DNA of 17,331 nt from an uncultured Flavobacteriaceae bacterium (GTDB lineage Bacteria; Bacteroidota; Bacteroidia; Flavobacteriales; Flavobacteriaceae), in contig CAJWNW010000031.1 of the NCBI GenBank assembly GCA_913044085.1, positions 1-17,331 on the forward strand. Reading direction: 5' to 3'. This document shows positions 7,601 through 14,018 of this stretch, piece by piece; position 1 is the first letter of the stretch; each line of letters opens with the position of its first letter. The notes beneath the pieces were generated by a model. The model was given only the letters and a program-made list of their open reading frames with translations. It had not been told where the DNA came from and did no database searches. The translations under genes were made by a program, and so were the position numbers.

Positions 7601-8994
7601 TGAATCAATACAGGATTGACCCGATCTTCGTCTTCTTGACCGTGGCGCATAAGCTCAATATAAAAATCTTCGCCAAACTGTGCTTTCCACCACAACAAGG
7701 CTTCTTCGGCCTGTTTCTCCCCAACATTCAAAACTTTTGAAGGCACTTCACCATATAAGCTTCCAGACAAAACAATGAGGTCTTGCTTGTAGGTTTCTAC
7801 AACATTTCGATCAATTCGAGGTAGGTAATAAAATCCATCTGTAAAGGCCAAAGAGGACATTTTTACCAAGTTCTGGTACCCCCTTTTATTTTTAGCTAAA
7901 AACACAATTTGATAGCCGTTGTCTTTTTGAGATTTATTGCTGTGGTCGTCGCAAACAAAAAACTCACAACCAATAATGGGCTTAATGGGTTTTTGATCAA
8001 ATTCCTCACATGAAGCCTCTGCATCTTTTTGGCGCTGTACCAAGCTTTTGTTGTGGCCACGGATTTCCTTTACAAAATGAAAGGCGCCCATCATGTTGCC
8101 ATGATCTGTTAGCGCTACTGAAGTCATTCCAGCGTCTGCAGTCGCCTTTACTAATTTTTTGATACTGATGGTGGATTGTAAAATCGAAAATTGGGAGTGG
8201 TTGTGTAAATGAACGACAGAGGCATCAAGCAATACAGCCGGCACATCTGCTATTTCGGTTATATTTTCAGCAACATCCGTCTTTTTAGCAACAGCAGCCA
8301 ATGCTACAGCGGCCTTTTTTAAATTGATGTGCTTTAACCCCAAAGGAGCAATTATGTCCGGGTTTTGGGTTTGAAATTCATGCAAGTAATCTATATTTGC
8401 TTGTAGTTGCTCGTTTGAATAGGTCCCTCTTCGCAACAATTCTAAAAAACAGCGAGTCGTAGCCTCGACATCCGCTGTTGCATTGTGGGCTTCAGCAAAA
8501 GGGGTTTTAAATAAATATTGGTGTAACTCGGTCAAAGTCGGTAACTTAAACTTTCCACCACGCCCCCCAGGCAATTGACATAAGCTGGCGGTGGTCTCGT
8601 TACAAGTATCCAAAACGGGAAGACTATTTAATGTCGTTACGACTTGCATACGGTGGTATTCACAACCCATGATATTGAGATCAAAACCTACATTCTGACC
8701 CACTACAAATTTAGCCTTGTAAAGCGCTTCATTAAATTTTTCAAGCACTGAAATAAGTGAAACACCTTCGGCTGCCGCCAAGGCTGTTGAAATACCGTGA
8801 ATTTTCTCGGCATCATAAGGGATGTTAAAACCATCAGGGCGAATTAGAAAATCACAATGCTCCAAGCAAACCCCTTGATCGTCATGTAATTGCCAAGCAA
8901 TCTGAACACATCGCGGCCAATTATCCGTGTCTGTAATAGGCGCCTTCCATCGCTTGGGAAGACCTGTGGTTTCGGTATCAAAAATCAAATACAT
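4612..8994 (-). CDS. dnaE: DNA polymerase III alpha subunit with fused N-terminal DEDDh exonuclease
   Basis: This 1460-aa replicative polymerase is about 300 residues longer than E. coli DnaE because of a fused N-terminal 3'-5' exonuclease of the DnaQ type. The DEDDh residues visible are D6 and E8 (IFDTETTG), D105 (QNVGFD), H170 and D175 (EAHNATADVEA). After a linker comes the PHP domain (H264-N-H266, TD297-H298-GN, E344), in which the usual later D-x-H ligand pair reads N-N-T-Y-Y at 478-482. The polymerase core has the GPGRGSAAGS loop (647-656) and catalytic aspartates D688 and D690 (PDIDIDF) and D856 (KMDFLGLKTL). A YxQEQVM-type helix and AFNKSHS are present, and an OB fold (EITFGGVVTDIEHRVSRQGK) lies near the C-terminus. 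Proofreading is therefore in cis. The ATG at 8994 begins exactly at the exonuclease first strand. Confidence 0.97.
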   Translation of the reverse strand: MYLIFDTETTGLPKRWKAPITDTDNWPRCVQIAWQLHDDQGVCLEHCDFLIRPDGFNIPYDAEKIHGISTALAAAEGVSLISVLEKFNEALYKAKFVVGQNVGFDLNIMGCEYHRMQVVTTLNSLPVLDTCNETTASLCQLPGGRGGKFKLPTLTELHQYLFKTPFAEAHNATADVEATTRCFLELLRRGTYSNEQLQANIDYLHEFQTQNPDIIAPLGLKHINLKKAAVALAAVAKKTDVAENITEIADVPAVLLDASVVHLHNHSQFSILQSTISIKKLVKATADAGMTSVALTDHGNMMGAFHFVKEIRGHNKSLVQRQKDAEASCEEFDQKPIKPIIGCEFFVCDDHSNKSQKDNGYQIVFLAKNKRGYQNLVKMSSLAFTDGFYYLPRIDRNVVETYKQDLIVLSGSLYGEVPSKVLNVGEKQAEEALLWWKAQFGEDFYIELMRHGQEDEDRVNPVLIQFSRKHNIPLVATNNTYYIDQTEANAHDILLCVKDGEKQATPVGRGRGYRYGLPNQEYYFKSPEAMKELFKDLPEAILNMQAISDKIEAFELARDVLLPKFDIPKEFINSDDAKAGTKHGENAYLRHLTYEGAKKRYKTLSEDLKERIDFELKTIEKTGYPGYFLIVEDFIREARSLGVSVGPGRGSAAGSVVAYCLWITNIDPIKYNLLFERFLNPDRISMPDIDIDFDDEGRGKVMDYVINKYGSNQVAQIITYGTMAAKSSIRDTARVLDLPLGDADRIAKLVPNMSKLNKIFGVEEKILRQKFRAEDMELINQLLNISEGDDLEAETVNQAKVLEGSLRNTGIHACGVIITPGDITDYVPIATAKDSDLYVTQFDNAVVEDAGLLKMDFLGLKTLTLIKDTVKIIKAKHGIKLDPETFPLDDAPTYELFQRGETVGIFQYESPGMQKHMRDLKPSTFADLIAMNALYRPGPLEYIPSFIRRKHGDEAIRYDLPEMKEYLEETYGITVYQEQVMLLSQKLADFTKGEADVLRKAMGKKQRAVLDKMKPKFITQASAKGLDSEKLEKIWTDWEKFASYAFNKSHSTCYAWIAYQTAYLKAHYPAEYMAAVLSNNMNDIKQVTFFMEEAKRMKMNVLGPDVNESYYKFSVNKDNAIRFGMGAIKGVGHGAVKTIVQERKSNGIYRSIFDLAKRIDLRAANKKAFENLANAGSFDCFSNTHRAQYFHDEGDGVTFLEKTLKYAHRFQDNQNSAQVSLFGESSEVQFPEPELPPCNAWATMEKLAREKEVVGIYISGHPLDDFKIEMQNFCNATVSVFENMAPLINKEITFGGVVTDIEHRVSRQGKGWASFTIEDYTNNHQFRIFGEEYLKFRHFLMLNNFVYVRALVREGWINRDTGKKGEPRLQFNNFQLLHDVMDAYAKKLSIQLNIKGINEQKINEIQDLLNMHKGKHLLNFVVYDDDESLKIELKSRKQKVQISQELLSKLEAQNVFFKLN

Positions 8995-9023
8995 GGCTAA
9001 AATCTGTGGTTAAAATAGAATTC

Positions 9024-9051
9024 TAAATATAAAATTATTTTAGGTTTATAA
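9024..9051 (-). promoter_or_regulatory. Weak candidate promoter for dnaE
   Basis: On the minus strand TATATTTA (complement of 9024-9031) is one base from TAnnTTTG, with TTA 17 nt upstream. It is the best match in the 244-bp gap 8995-9238, which otherwise holds only AT-rich sequence and no gene I can support. Confidence 0.25.
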
Positions 9052-9238
9052 CTGTTATTTTTTGAGGGATTTATGAACAAAATACAACTATTAAAGGCCG
9101 CATTACAACCGCATGAATTAATTAGAACACTAACAATCAATAAGCTATAAAAAAATGGTTCTCAAATGCAAAAAAGACTATTGCTATGAGGTAAAAAAAT
9201 AATCTTTATAGACAAAAAAGCATGAAGTGGTGTGCAAT

Positions 9239-9709
9239 CTATAACTGAGTGAAGGGCAAATTGTAAAATATCCCCTCTGAAAAATTCATGTATTTGGTGC
9301 CAGAGTCGTCATAGGAATTAAAATAAAAAGTACCTGATATGGTCTTACTATCCTCGTTTATAGATTCAATAGTAACTTGACCATCGCCTAAATATACAGG
9401 ATATTCCTCGCCGTTATTCTGAGTGGAATAGGTTGTATTAACTTCCGTGTAGGTAATGGTTGTAAGTTTACCTTTGCCTAATTCATAAGACCCAATATTA
9501 GCTTCAGGTAAGCTAATAATCATACTGCCATAACCGTCGCTACCAGAAATACTCAAAATTCCAGTGGTTTGAATGGTGGCATTACGTGCTGTCGAACGCC
9601 AAACATAATCACCATGCCGAAGGCCTTGAAATGTGGGGTTACTGGATTGGATGTCGTCTTGACAACCAATTAAAGAAAAAACGGCAAAGGATAAAACAAG
9701 ATATCTCAT
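9239..9709 (-). CDS. Small predicted lipoprotein, resembles DUF6252 family
   Basis: A 156-aa protein with a short lipoprotein signal: hydrophobic stretch LVLSFAVFSLIG and lipobox L-I-G-C16, then DDIQSSNPTFQG. The mature part is a beta-rich domain with a pattern I associate with flavobacterial DUF6252-like lipoproteins: YVWRSTARNATIQTTGILSI, an NIGSYELGKG turn, then GDGQVTIESINEDSKTISGT and FYFN. Such proteins have no established function; sequence features suggest a periplasmic or outer-membrane-facing location. It is a single gene, divergent from rpsP, and no clear terminator follows it before dnaE. Family assignment is from memory of sequence patterns and is less certain than the lipoprotein call. 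Confidence 0.8.
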   Translation of the reverse strand: MRYLVLSFAVFSLIGCQDDIQSSNPTFQGLRHGDYVWRSTARNATIQTTGILSISGSDGYGSMIISLPEANIGSYELGKGKLTTITYTEVNTTYSTQNNGEEYPVYLGDGQVTIESINEDSKTISGTFYFNSYDDSGTKYMNFSEGIFYNLPFTQL

Positions 9710-9753
9710 ATATTACTGAAAAGGAATTTAGATTCTAGGCCTTGTAAACACTT

Positions 9754-9761
9754 CAAAAATA
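9754..9761 (-). promoter_or_regulatory. Candidate -7 box for the lipoprotein gene
   Basis: The complement reads TATTTTTG, an exact TAnnTTTG match 44 bp before the lipoprotein ATG. No TTG is found at the proper distance upstream, so the call is tentative. Confidence 0.35.
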
Positions 9762-9778
9762 TAAAAAATAAATGAATG

Positions 9779-9808
9779 TTTTAGTATTAAAAAAATATAC
9801 TATATTTG
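9779..9808 (+). promoter_or_regulatory. Promoter of rpsP-rimM-trmN6
   Basis: TATATTTG at 9801-9808 matches the -7 consensus exactly; a TTTTA stretch at 9779-9783 is the nearest -33-like element. The predicted start near 9815 leaves a leader of about 40 nt before rpsP. The same eight bases form the tRNA-Asp and mrp -7 boxes. Confidence 0.65.
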
Positions 9809-9824
9809 CCGCTCATTAATAATA

Positions 9825-9839
9825 AAGGTCGAGAACCTT
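9825..9839 (+). promoter_or_regulatory. Small leader hairpin before rpsP
   Basis: AAGGT (9825-9829) and ACCTT (9835-9839) form a 5-bp stem with loop CGAGA, ending 13 nt before the rpsP ATG. No known ribosomal-protein leader is recognised, so an autoregulatory role is only possible. Confidence 0.35.
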
Positions 9840-9852
9840 ACAAATTAATTTT

Positions 9853-10365
9853 ATGCCTGTAAAACTAAGATTACAAAGACACGGAAAAAAAGGAAAACCA
9901 TTTTATTGGATTGTTGCGGCAGATACTCGCTCCAAAAGAGATGGTCGCTTTCTTGAAAAATTAGGAACTTACAACCCAAACGTTAATCCTGCACAAATAG
10001 AAATCAATGTCGATAGCGCTGTGCGTTGGTTAGAAAATGGCGCTCAGCCAACTGACACAACACGTGCTATTTTATCACACGAAGGTGTTCTGTTGAAAAA
10101 ACATTTGGCGGGAGGCGTTAAAAAAGGGGCTTTCACAGAAGAACAAGCTGAGGAGAAATTCCAAGCTTGGATGACTGAGAAACTATCTAAAATCGACTCG
10201 AAAAAATCGGACATTCAAAAAGCTAAAGAAGCAGAAGCAGCAAAAGCGCTTGCCGCTGAAAAAGAAGCTAACAATGCACGAATCGCCGCTGCAGTTCCGG
10301 CCCCAGAAACAACAACAGAAGAAGCCACTGCTGAAACTGCAGAAGCTTCTGGAGAAGAAGAATAA
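9853..10365 (+). CDS. rpsP: 30S ribosomal protein S16 with C-terminal extension
   Basis: The first ~85 residues are typical S16 (MPVKLRLQRHGKKGKPFYWI, then ADTRSKRDGRFLEKLGTYNP and GAQPTDTTRAIL). The protein runs to 170 aa, about twice the E. coli length. The extra part is a Lys/Ala/Glu-rich helix (about 115-150) and an acidic Thr/Glu/Ala tail ending GEEE, a style common in Bacteroidota S16. S16 binds 16S rRNA early in 30S assembly. It is first in the transcription unit with rimM, but a terminator lies between them. Confidence 0.97.
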   Translation: MPVKLRLQRHGKKGKPFYWIVAADTRSKRDGRFLEKLGTYNPNVNPAQIEINVDSAVRWLENGAQPTDTTRAILSHEGVLLKKHLAGGVKKGAFTEEQAEEKFQAWMTEKLSKIDSKKSDIQKAKEAEAAKALAAEKEANNARIAAAVPAPETTTEEATAETAEASGEEE

Positions 10366-10387
10366 AACTTTTTATTTTTATACCTTT

Positions 10388-10414
10388 AAACCTGACATTT
10401 GTCAGGTTTTTTTT
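10388..10414 (+). terminator. Intrinsic terminator between rpsP and rimM
   Basis: A perfect 9-bp stem, AAACCTGAC (10388-10396) with GTCAGGTTT (10401-10409), closes a 4-nt loop and is followed by T to 10414. It ends 8 nt before the rimM start codon. Confidence 0.8.
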
Positions 10415-10422
10415 GATATTTT

Positions 10423-10950
10423 ATGAAGAAAGAAGAGTGTTTTTACCTCGGTAAAATTGTAAAAAAGTACAGCTTTAAAGGGGAACTTTTAGCAAAGCTG
10501 GATACTGATGAGCCTCAGTTATACGAAAATATTGAAACGCTCTTTTTAGATATCAACAACCGATTAATACCTTATTTTGTAATGACGTCAAGACTTCACA
10601 AGTCCGATTTATTACGTTTAAAATTAGAAGATGTGAACACAGATTCGGATGCGGATGAATTGCTTAGAAAAGAAGTTTACCTCCCGCTTGATCTACTTCC
10701 AAAATTAGATGGAAAAGCTTTCTACTACCACGAGGTCATAGGGTTTGAAATATGGGAAAAGTCATTTGGAAAAGTAGGCGTTTTAAAGGAGGTCAATGAC
10801 CAGTCTGCACAAGCATTGTTCGAGATTGAAAGAAATGGTCACGAAATTTTAATTCCAATTCACGATGAATTTATAATAAATATTGACCGAGACAAGAAAA
10901 TAATTACCGTCAAGACGCCGCCTGGGCTCATTGATTTGTACATTAAGTAA
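10423..10950 (+). CDS. rimM: Ribosome maturation factor RimM
   Basis: At 175 aa this is a full-length RimM. The N-terminal beta-barrel begins YLGKIVKKYSFKGELLAKLD, where G-x-I-x-x-x-x-x-x-K-G-E is the family signature. The C-terminal PRC-barrel has the YYHEVIGFEIW entry, the ALFEIERNGHEILIPI strand pair and the closing PPGLIDLYIK. RimM binds S19 in the 30S head and helps 16S processing. The start follows the rpsP terminator by only 8 nt, leaving no room for a separate promoter, so the gene is probably read through from rpsP. Its stop overlaps the next ATG by one base (TAATG). Confidence 0.95.
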   Translation: MKKEECFYLGKIVKKYSFKGELLAKLDTDEPQLYENIETLFLDINNRLIPYFVMTSRLHKSDLLRLKLEDVNTDSDADELLRKEVYLPLDLLPKLDGKAFYYHEVIGFEIWEKSFGKVGVLKEVNDQSAQALFEIERNGHEILIPIHDEFIINIDRDKKIITVKTPPGLIDLYIK

Positions 10951-11666
10951 TGGTTTTGGAAGCATTTCAATTCAAAAAATTTAGTGTTGCACACGACCGC
11001 TGTGGCATGAAAGTAGGAACAGATGCTGTTTTACTTGGGGCATGGGCGCCTGTAAATCCCACGATAAAATCAATATTAGACATTGGAGCAGGCTCTGGAA
11101 TTTTAGCACTCATGCTTGCGCAACGTTGCAATGCAAACCTTATTGATGGATTGGAAATTGATGTGGAAGCATACGAACAATGTGTGACAAATTTTGAAGA
11201 ATCTCCTTGGGCAGATCGCTTGTTTTGCTACCATGCAAGTCTAAAAGAATATATCAATGAAATGGATATAAAATATGACTTCATCATTTCCAATCCTCCA
11301 TTTTACAACGAGACTTACGCTACCAACGATAAAAGCAGAAATACGGCCCGTTTTGAAGCGGCGATGCCCTTTAATGAATTGCTTAAATCCGTAGGAAAAC
11401 TACTGTCCAAAAATGGAAAATTTTGTGTTGTAGTACCATTCGAATCAGAAGATAAACTTGTTGAGATGGGAAAAGAAAATACCCTTTTTTGTTATAAAAT
11501 ACTCAGAGTACGGGGAAAGAAAAACAGTATTATAAAACGGAGTTTGATGGCGTTTTCATTTGAGAAAAATCCTGTAAAAGTAAAAGAAATATACCTCGAA
11601 GTAAAACGCCACGTTTATAGTAAAGATTTCATTAATTTAACAAAAGAATTTTATTTAAAATTCTAA
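10950..11666 (+). CDS. trmN6: tRNA1(Val) adenine-37 N6-methyltransferase-like (YfiC/TrmN6 family)
   Basis: A 238-aa class I SAM-dependent methyltransferase. The SAM loop DIGAGSG is at 44-50, with the acidic LEID after the next strand. The catalytic NPPF motif at 115-118 is typical of N6-adenine methyltransferases. The N-terminal FKKFSVAHDRCGMKVGTDAV matches the YfiC/TrmN6 entry, where target recognition begins. In E. coli the enzyme makes m6A37 in tRNA1(Val). Translational coupling to rimM through TAATG supports a translation-related role. Substrate identity is inferred from family; another small RNA target cannot be excluded. Confidence 0.9.
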   Translation: MVLEAFQFKKFSVAHDRCGMKVGTDAVLLGAWAPVNPTIKSILDIGAGSGILALMLAQRCNANLIDGLEIDVEAYEQCVTNFEESPWADRLFCYHASLKEYINEMDIKYDFIISNPPFYNETYATNDKSRNTARFEAAMPFNELLKSVGKLLSKNGKFCVVVPFESEDKLVEMGKENTLFCYKILRVRGKKNSIIKRSLMAFSFEKNPVKVKEIYLEVKRHVYSKDFINLTKEFYLKF

Positions 11667-11685
11667 GATTCAGTAAATTTATAAG

Positions 11686-11693
11686 TAAATTTG
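11686..11693 (+). promoter_or_regulatory. Candidate -7 box for the acyl-CoA dehydrogenase gene
   Basis: TAAATTTG is an exact TAnnTTTG match in the 93-bp gap after trmN6, predicting transcription start near 11700. The -33 region is poor (TTC at 11661-11663), so strength is uncertain. Confidence 0.45.
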
Positions 11694-11698
11694 TTTGA

Positions 11699-11738
11699 TT
11701 AAAGAGCCTATTTAGTTGTTGTTTCAGCTACTCTTTAA
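11699..11738 (+). promoter_or_regulatory. Two-tier hairpin in the acyl-CoA dehydrogenase leader
   Basis: TTAAAGAG (11699-11706) pairs with CTCTTTAA (11731-11738). An inner 6-bp stem, TAGTTG (11713-11718) with CAGCTA (11725-11730), is stacked directly on the 3' side, leaving a one-sided 6-nt bulge. No T-run follows on either strand, so it is not a terminator. It ends 21 nt before the ATG. Confidence 0.45.
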
Positions 11739-11759
11739 AATGACCAAAACATTTCATTT

Positions 11760-12938
11760 ATGAAGCCAGATGTATTTGAAGCACCGGATTACTACAATCT
11801 AGACGATATATTAAGTGAAGAGCACAAACTTGTGAGGGAAGCGGCTCGGGATTGGGTCAAAAGAGACGTGACTCCCATCATTGAAAATTATGCCCAAAAA
11901 GCAGAATTCCCAAAACAAATTCTCAGTGGTCTGGCAGAAATAGGTGCTTTTGGACCCTACATCCCAGAAAAATATGGAGGGGCAGGATTAGATCAAATTG
12001 CTTATGGTTTGATCATGCAAGAAATTGAACGAGGTGATTCAGGTGTGAGAAGTACAGCTTCCGTACAGTCATCTCTTGTCATGTACCCCATTTGGAAATA
12101 CGGCAATGAAGCTCAACGTCAAAAATACTTACCAAAATTGGCTTCCGGTGAATTTATGGGTGCTTTTGGACTCACTGAGCCTGACCACGGTAGTAATCCA
12201 GGGGGAATGACCACTAACTTTAAGGATATGGGCGATCATTTTTTACTGAATGGTGCCAAACTATGGATTTCGAACGCACCATTTTGTGACATTGCAGTTG
12301 TTTGGGCAAAAAACGAAGAAGGGCGCATTCATGGCCTTATTGTAGAGCGCTATATGGAAGGTTTTTCAACTCCTGAAACACATAACAAATGGTCGCTCAG
12401 AGCCAGTTCTACAGGAGAACTTATTTTTCAAGATGTTAAAGTTCCTAAAGAAAATATTTTACCCAATAAAAGTGGGTTAGGTGCTCCACTTGGATGTTTA
12501 GATTCTGCACGTTATGGTATAGCTTGGGGTGCTATTGGCGCTGCCATGGATTGTTACGATACAGCCTTGCGCTATGCTAAAGAACGCATTCAATTTGGAA
12601 AGCCTATAGCAGGATTCCAATTGCAACAAAAGAAATTGGCGGAAATGATTACGGAAATCACCAAGGCACAGTTATTAGCTTTGAGACTGGGGCAACTCAA
12701 AAATGAAAATAAAGCCAGTACGGCTCAAATATCCATGGCGAAAAGAAACAATGTTGAAATGGCCTTGAAAATTGCCCGTGAGGCACGTCAAATTCTGGGG
12801 GGTATGGGAATCACTGGTGAGTACAGTATAATGCGCCATATGATGAATTTGGAAAGCGTAGTGACCTATGAAGGGACGCACGACATTCATTTGCTAATTA
12901 CAGGACTTGACATCACAGGATTAAATGCCTTTAAATAA
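11760..12938 (+). CDS. Acyl-CoA dehydrogenase, glutaryl-CoA dehydrogenase type
   Basis: This 392-aa FAD enzyme has the complete acyl-CoA dehydrogenase fold: the FAD/substrate strand FGLTEPDHGSNPGG, the KLWISNAP turn, a C-terminal helical domain with RIQFGKPIAGFQLQQKKLA, and the catalytic-base motif Y-E371-GTHDIH. R97 in RSTASVQSSLVMYP corresponds to the arginine that binds the distal carboxylate in glutaryl-CoA dehydrogenase, and the ARYGIAW and LGGMGITGEY segments also fit that subfamily. The expected reaction is glutaryl-CoA to crotonyl-CoA plus CO2 in lysine and tryptophan breakdown, with electrons passing to ETF. No other lysine-degradation gene is visible. Its 3' end overlaps the next gene by 14 bp. 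A non-decarboxylating variant remains possible. Confidence 0.92.
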   Translation: MKPDVFEAPDYYNLDDILSEEHKLVREAARDWVKRDVTPIIENYAQKAEFPKQILSGLAEIGAFGPYIPEKYGGAGLDQIAYGLIMQEIERGDSGVRSTASVQSSLVMYPIWKYGNEAQRQKYLPKLASGEFMGAFGLTEPDHGSNPGGMTTNFKDMGDHFLLNGAKLWISNAPFCDIAVVWAKNEEGRIHGLIVERYMEGFSTPETHNKWSLRASSTGELIFQDVKVPKENILPNKSGLGAPLGCLDSARYGIAWGAIGAAMDCYDTALRYAKERIQFGKPIAGFQLQQKKLAEMITEITKAQLLALRLGQLKNENKASTAQISMAKRNNVEMALKIAREARQILGGMGITGEYSIMRHMMNLESVVTYEGTHDIHLLITGLDITGLNAFK

Positions 12939-13683
12939 AACTTCCTTAATTTATTGTGTTGGGACATTGCTCTCAACTGCGCTATTATTGAGCTGCGACA
13001 ACAAAACTGGATTTGGTTACTCAAACACTCAAAGTGATGTCACTTTTGATATATTAGAAGACCTAAATCCCCCTAAAAACTTTAAAATTTTGGCGTTGGG
13101 AGACAGCTATACCATTGGTCAAAGCGTCTGCACAAGCTGCCGTTTTCCAGAGCAACTCAAAGACAGTTTGATTGTAAATTTTGACCCACAAGATACTTTT
13201 TCATTAGAAATCATTGCACAAACAGGTTGGACAACAACCAATCTCATTTCGGCGATTACAACATCGAATCCTTCTTCTGACCATAACTTAGTGACACTAT
13301 TAATAGGTGTAAACAATCAATACCAAGGCAAGCCATTTGCATTGTATGAAACAGAGTTTATAACATTGGTAAACACTGCCATTACGCTGGCTGATGATGA
13401 TCCGTCTAATCTCATTGTAGTTTCAATACCTGATTATGCATATACTCCTTTTGGTCAAAACTACAATCCAGAACACATAAGTCAACAGTTAGATGCTTAC
13501 AACCTTTACGCACAAAATTATTGTCAGGAGAACGGCTTATCATATGTTTATATTACTGACATTACACGTCAAGGAATGATAAATCCAGAATTGATTGCCA
13601 GTGATAATTTACATCCATCTGGACTGGCATATTCAAAATTTGTGGAGCGAATTTTACCTTTGGCAATAGAAAAAATAGACTAA
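12925..13683 (+). CDS. SGNH/GDSL-family hydrolase, predicted lipoprotein
   Basis: The 252-aa product begins with a lipoprotein signal (SLIYCVGTLLSTALLLS, then C24 in lipobox L-L-S-C), so it is probably anchored in a membrane facing the periplasm or surface. The SGNH blocks are all visible: G59-D60-S61-Y (block I), G101 after AQT (block II), GVNNQ with N130/N131 (block III) and D227-N-L-H230-PSG (block V). Such enzymes are esterases, lipases or carbohydrate deacetylases; the substrate cannot be read from sequence. The ATG lies inside the end of the dehydrogenase gene (14-bp overlap), which implies translational coupling. Its stop is 2 bp from the convergent ferredoxin stop. Confidence 0.9.
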   Translation: MPLNKTSLIYCVGTLLSTALLLSCDNKTGFGYSNTQSDVTFDILEDLNPPKNFKILALGDSYTIGQSVCTSCRFPEQLKDSLIVNFDPQDTFSLEIIAQTGWTTTNLISAITTSNPSSDHNLVTLLIGVNNQYQGKPFALYETEFITLVNTAITLADDDPSNLIVVSIPDYAYTPFGQNYNPEHISQQLDAYNLYAQNYCQENGLSYVYITDITRQGMINPELIASDNLHPSGLAYSKFVERILPLAIEKID

Positions 13684-13685
13684 TC

Positions 13686-14018
13686 TCATTCTTCTGGGGC
13701 TAGCTCAACTTCTAAGCCATCCATTTCTGTATTGATTTGAATTTGACAACCCAAGCGGCTGTTGGGCTTGACGTTGACTGCCTCACTGAGCATGGCTTCT
13801 TCATCAGCTGTTATTTCGGGAAGTAGATGTGAACTTTGAACATAACATTGACAAGAAGCACACATGGCCATACCGCCGCAAATTCCAATGGTTCCCTCAG
13901 GGACAAGCTCATATAAACGAACAACCTCCATAAGATTAAGGGCCATGTCCGTCGGTGCATCAATGGTATGAAGGATGCCTTGACGATCGGTGATTTTTAT
14001 ACAGATATCCAATGACAT
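13686..14018 (-). CDS. 2Fe-2S ferredoxin, adrenodoxin-like
   Basis: A 110-aa soluble ferredoxin. Cluster ligands follow the C-x5-C-x2-C ... C pattern: C47, C53, C56 (GICGGMAMCASCQCYV) and C91 (RLGCQI). The spacing and the acidic C-terminus fit the adrenodoxin/Isc-type [2Fe-2S] class rather than plant type. It is the last gene of the operon and overlaps the reductase stop by one base (TAATG), so it is the likely electron acceptor of that reductase. Its likely role is carrying electrons for Fe-S assembly or another reductive enzyme. C58 is an extra cysteine beside the cluster. Confidence 0.93.
   Translation of the reverse strand: MSLDICIKITDRQGILHTIDAPTDMALNLMEVVRLYELVPEGTIGICGGMAMCASCQCYVQSSHLLPEITADEEAMLSEAVNVKPNSRLGCQIQINTEMDGLEVELAPEE

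Noticed and set aside
9073..9150. 25-residue plus-strand ORF (MNKIQLLKAALQPHEL...) in the dnaE-lipoprotein gap
   Set aside because: It has an ATG and stop but no promoter with correct spacing (the nearest T-run has a 3-nt spacer), no recognised family and a length expected by chance in AT-rich DNA.
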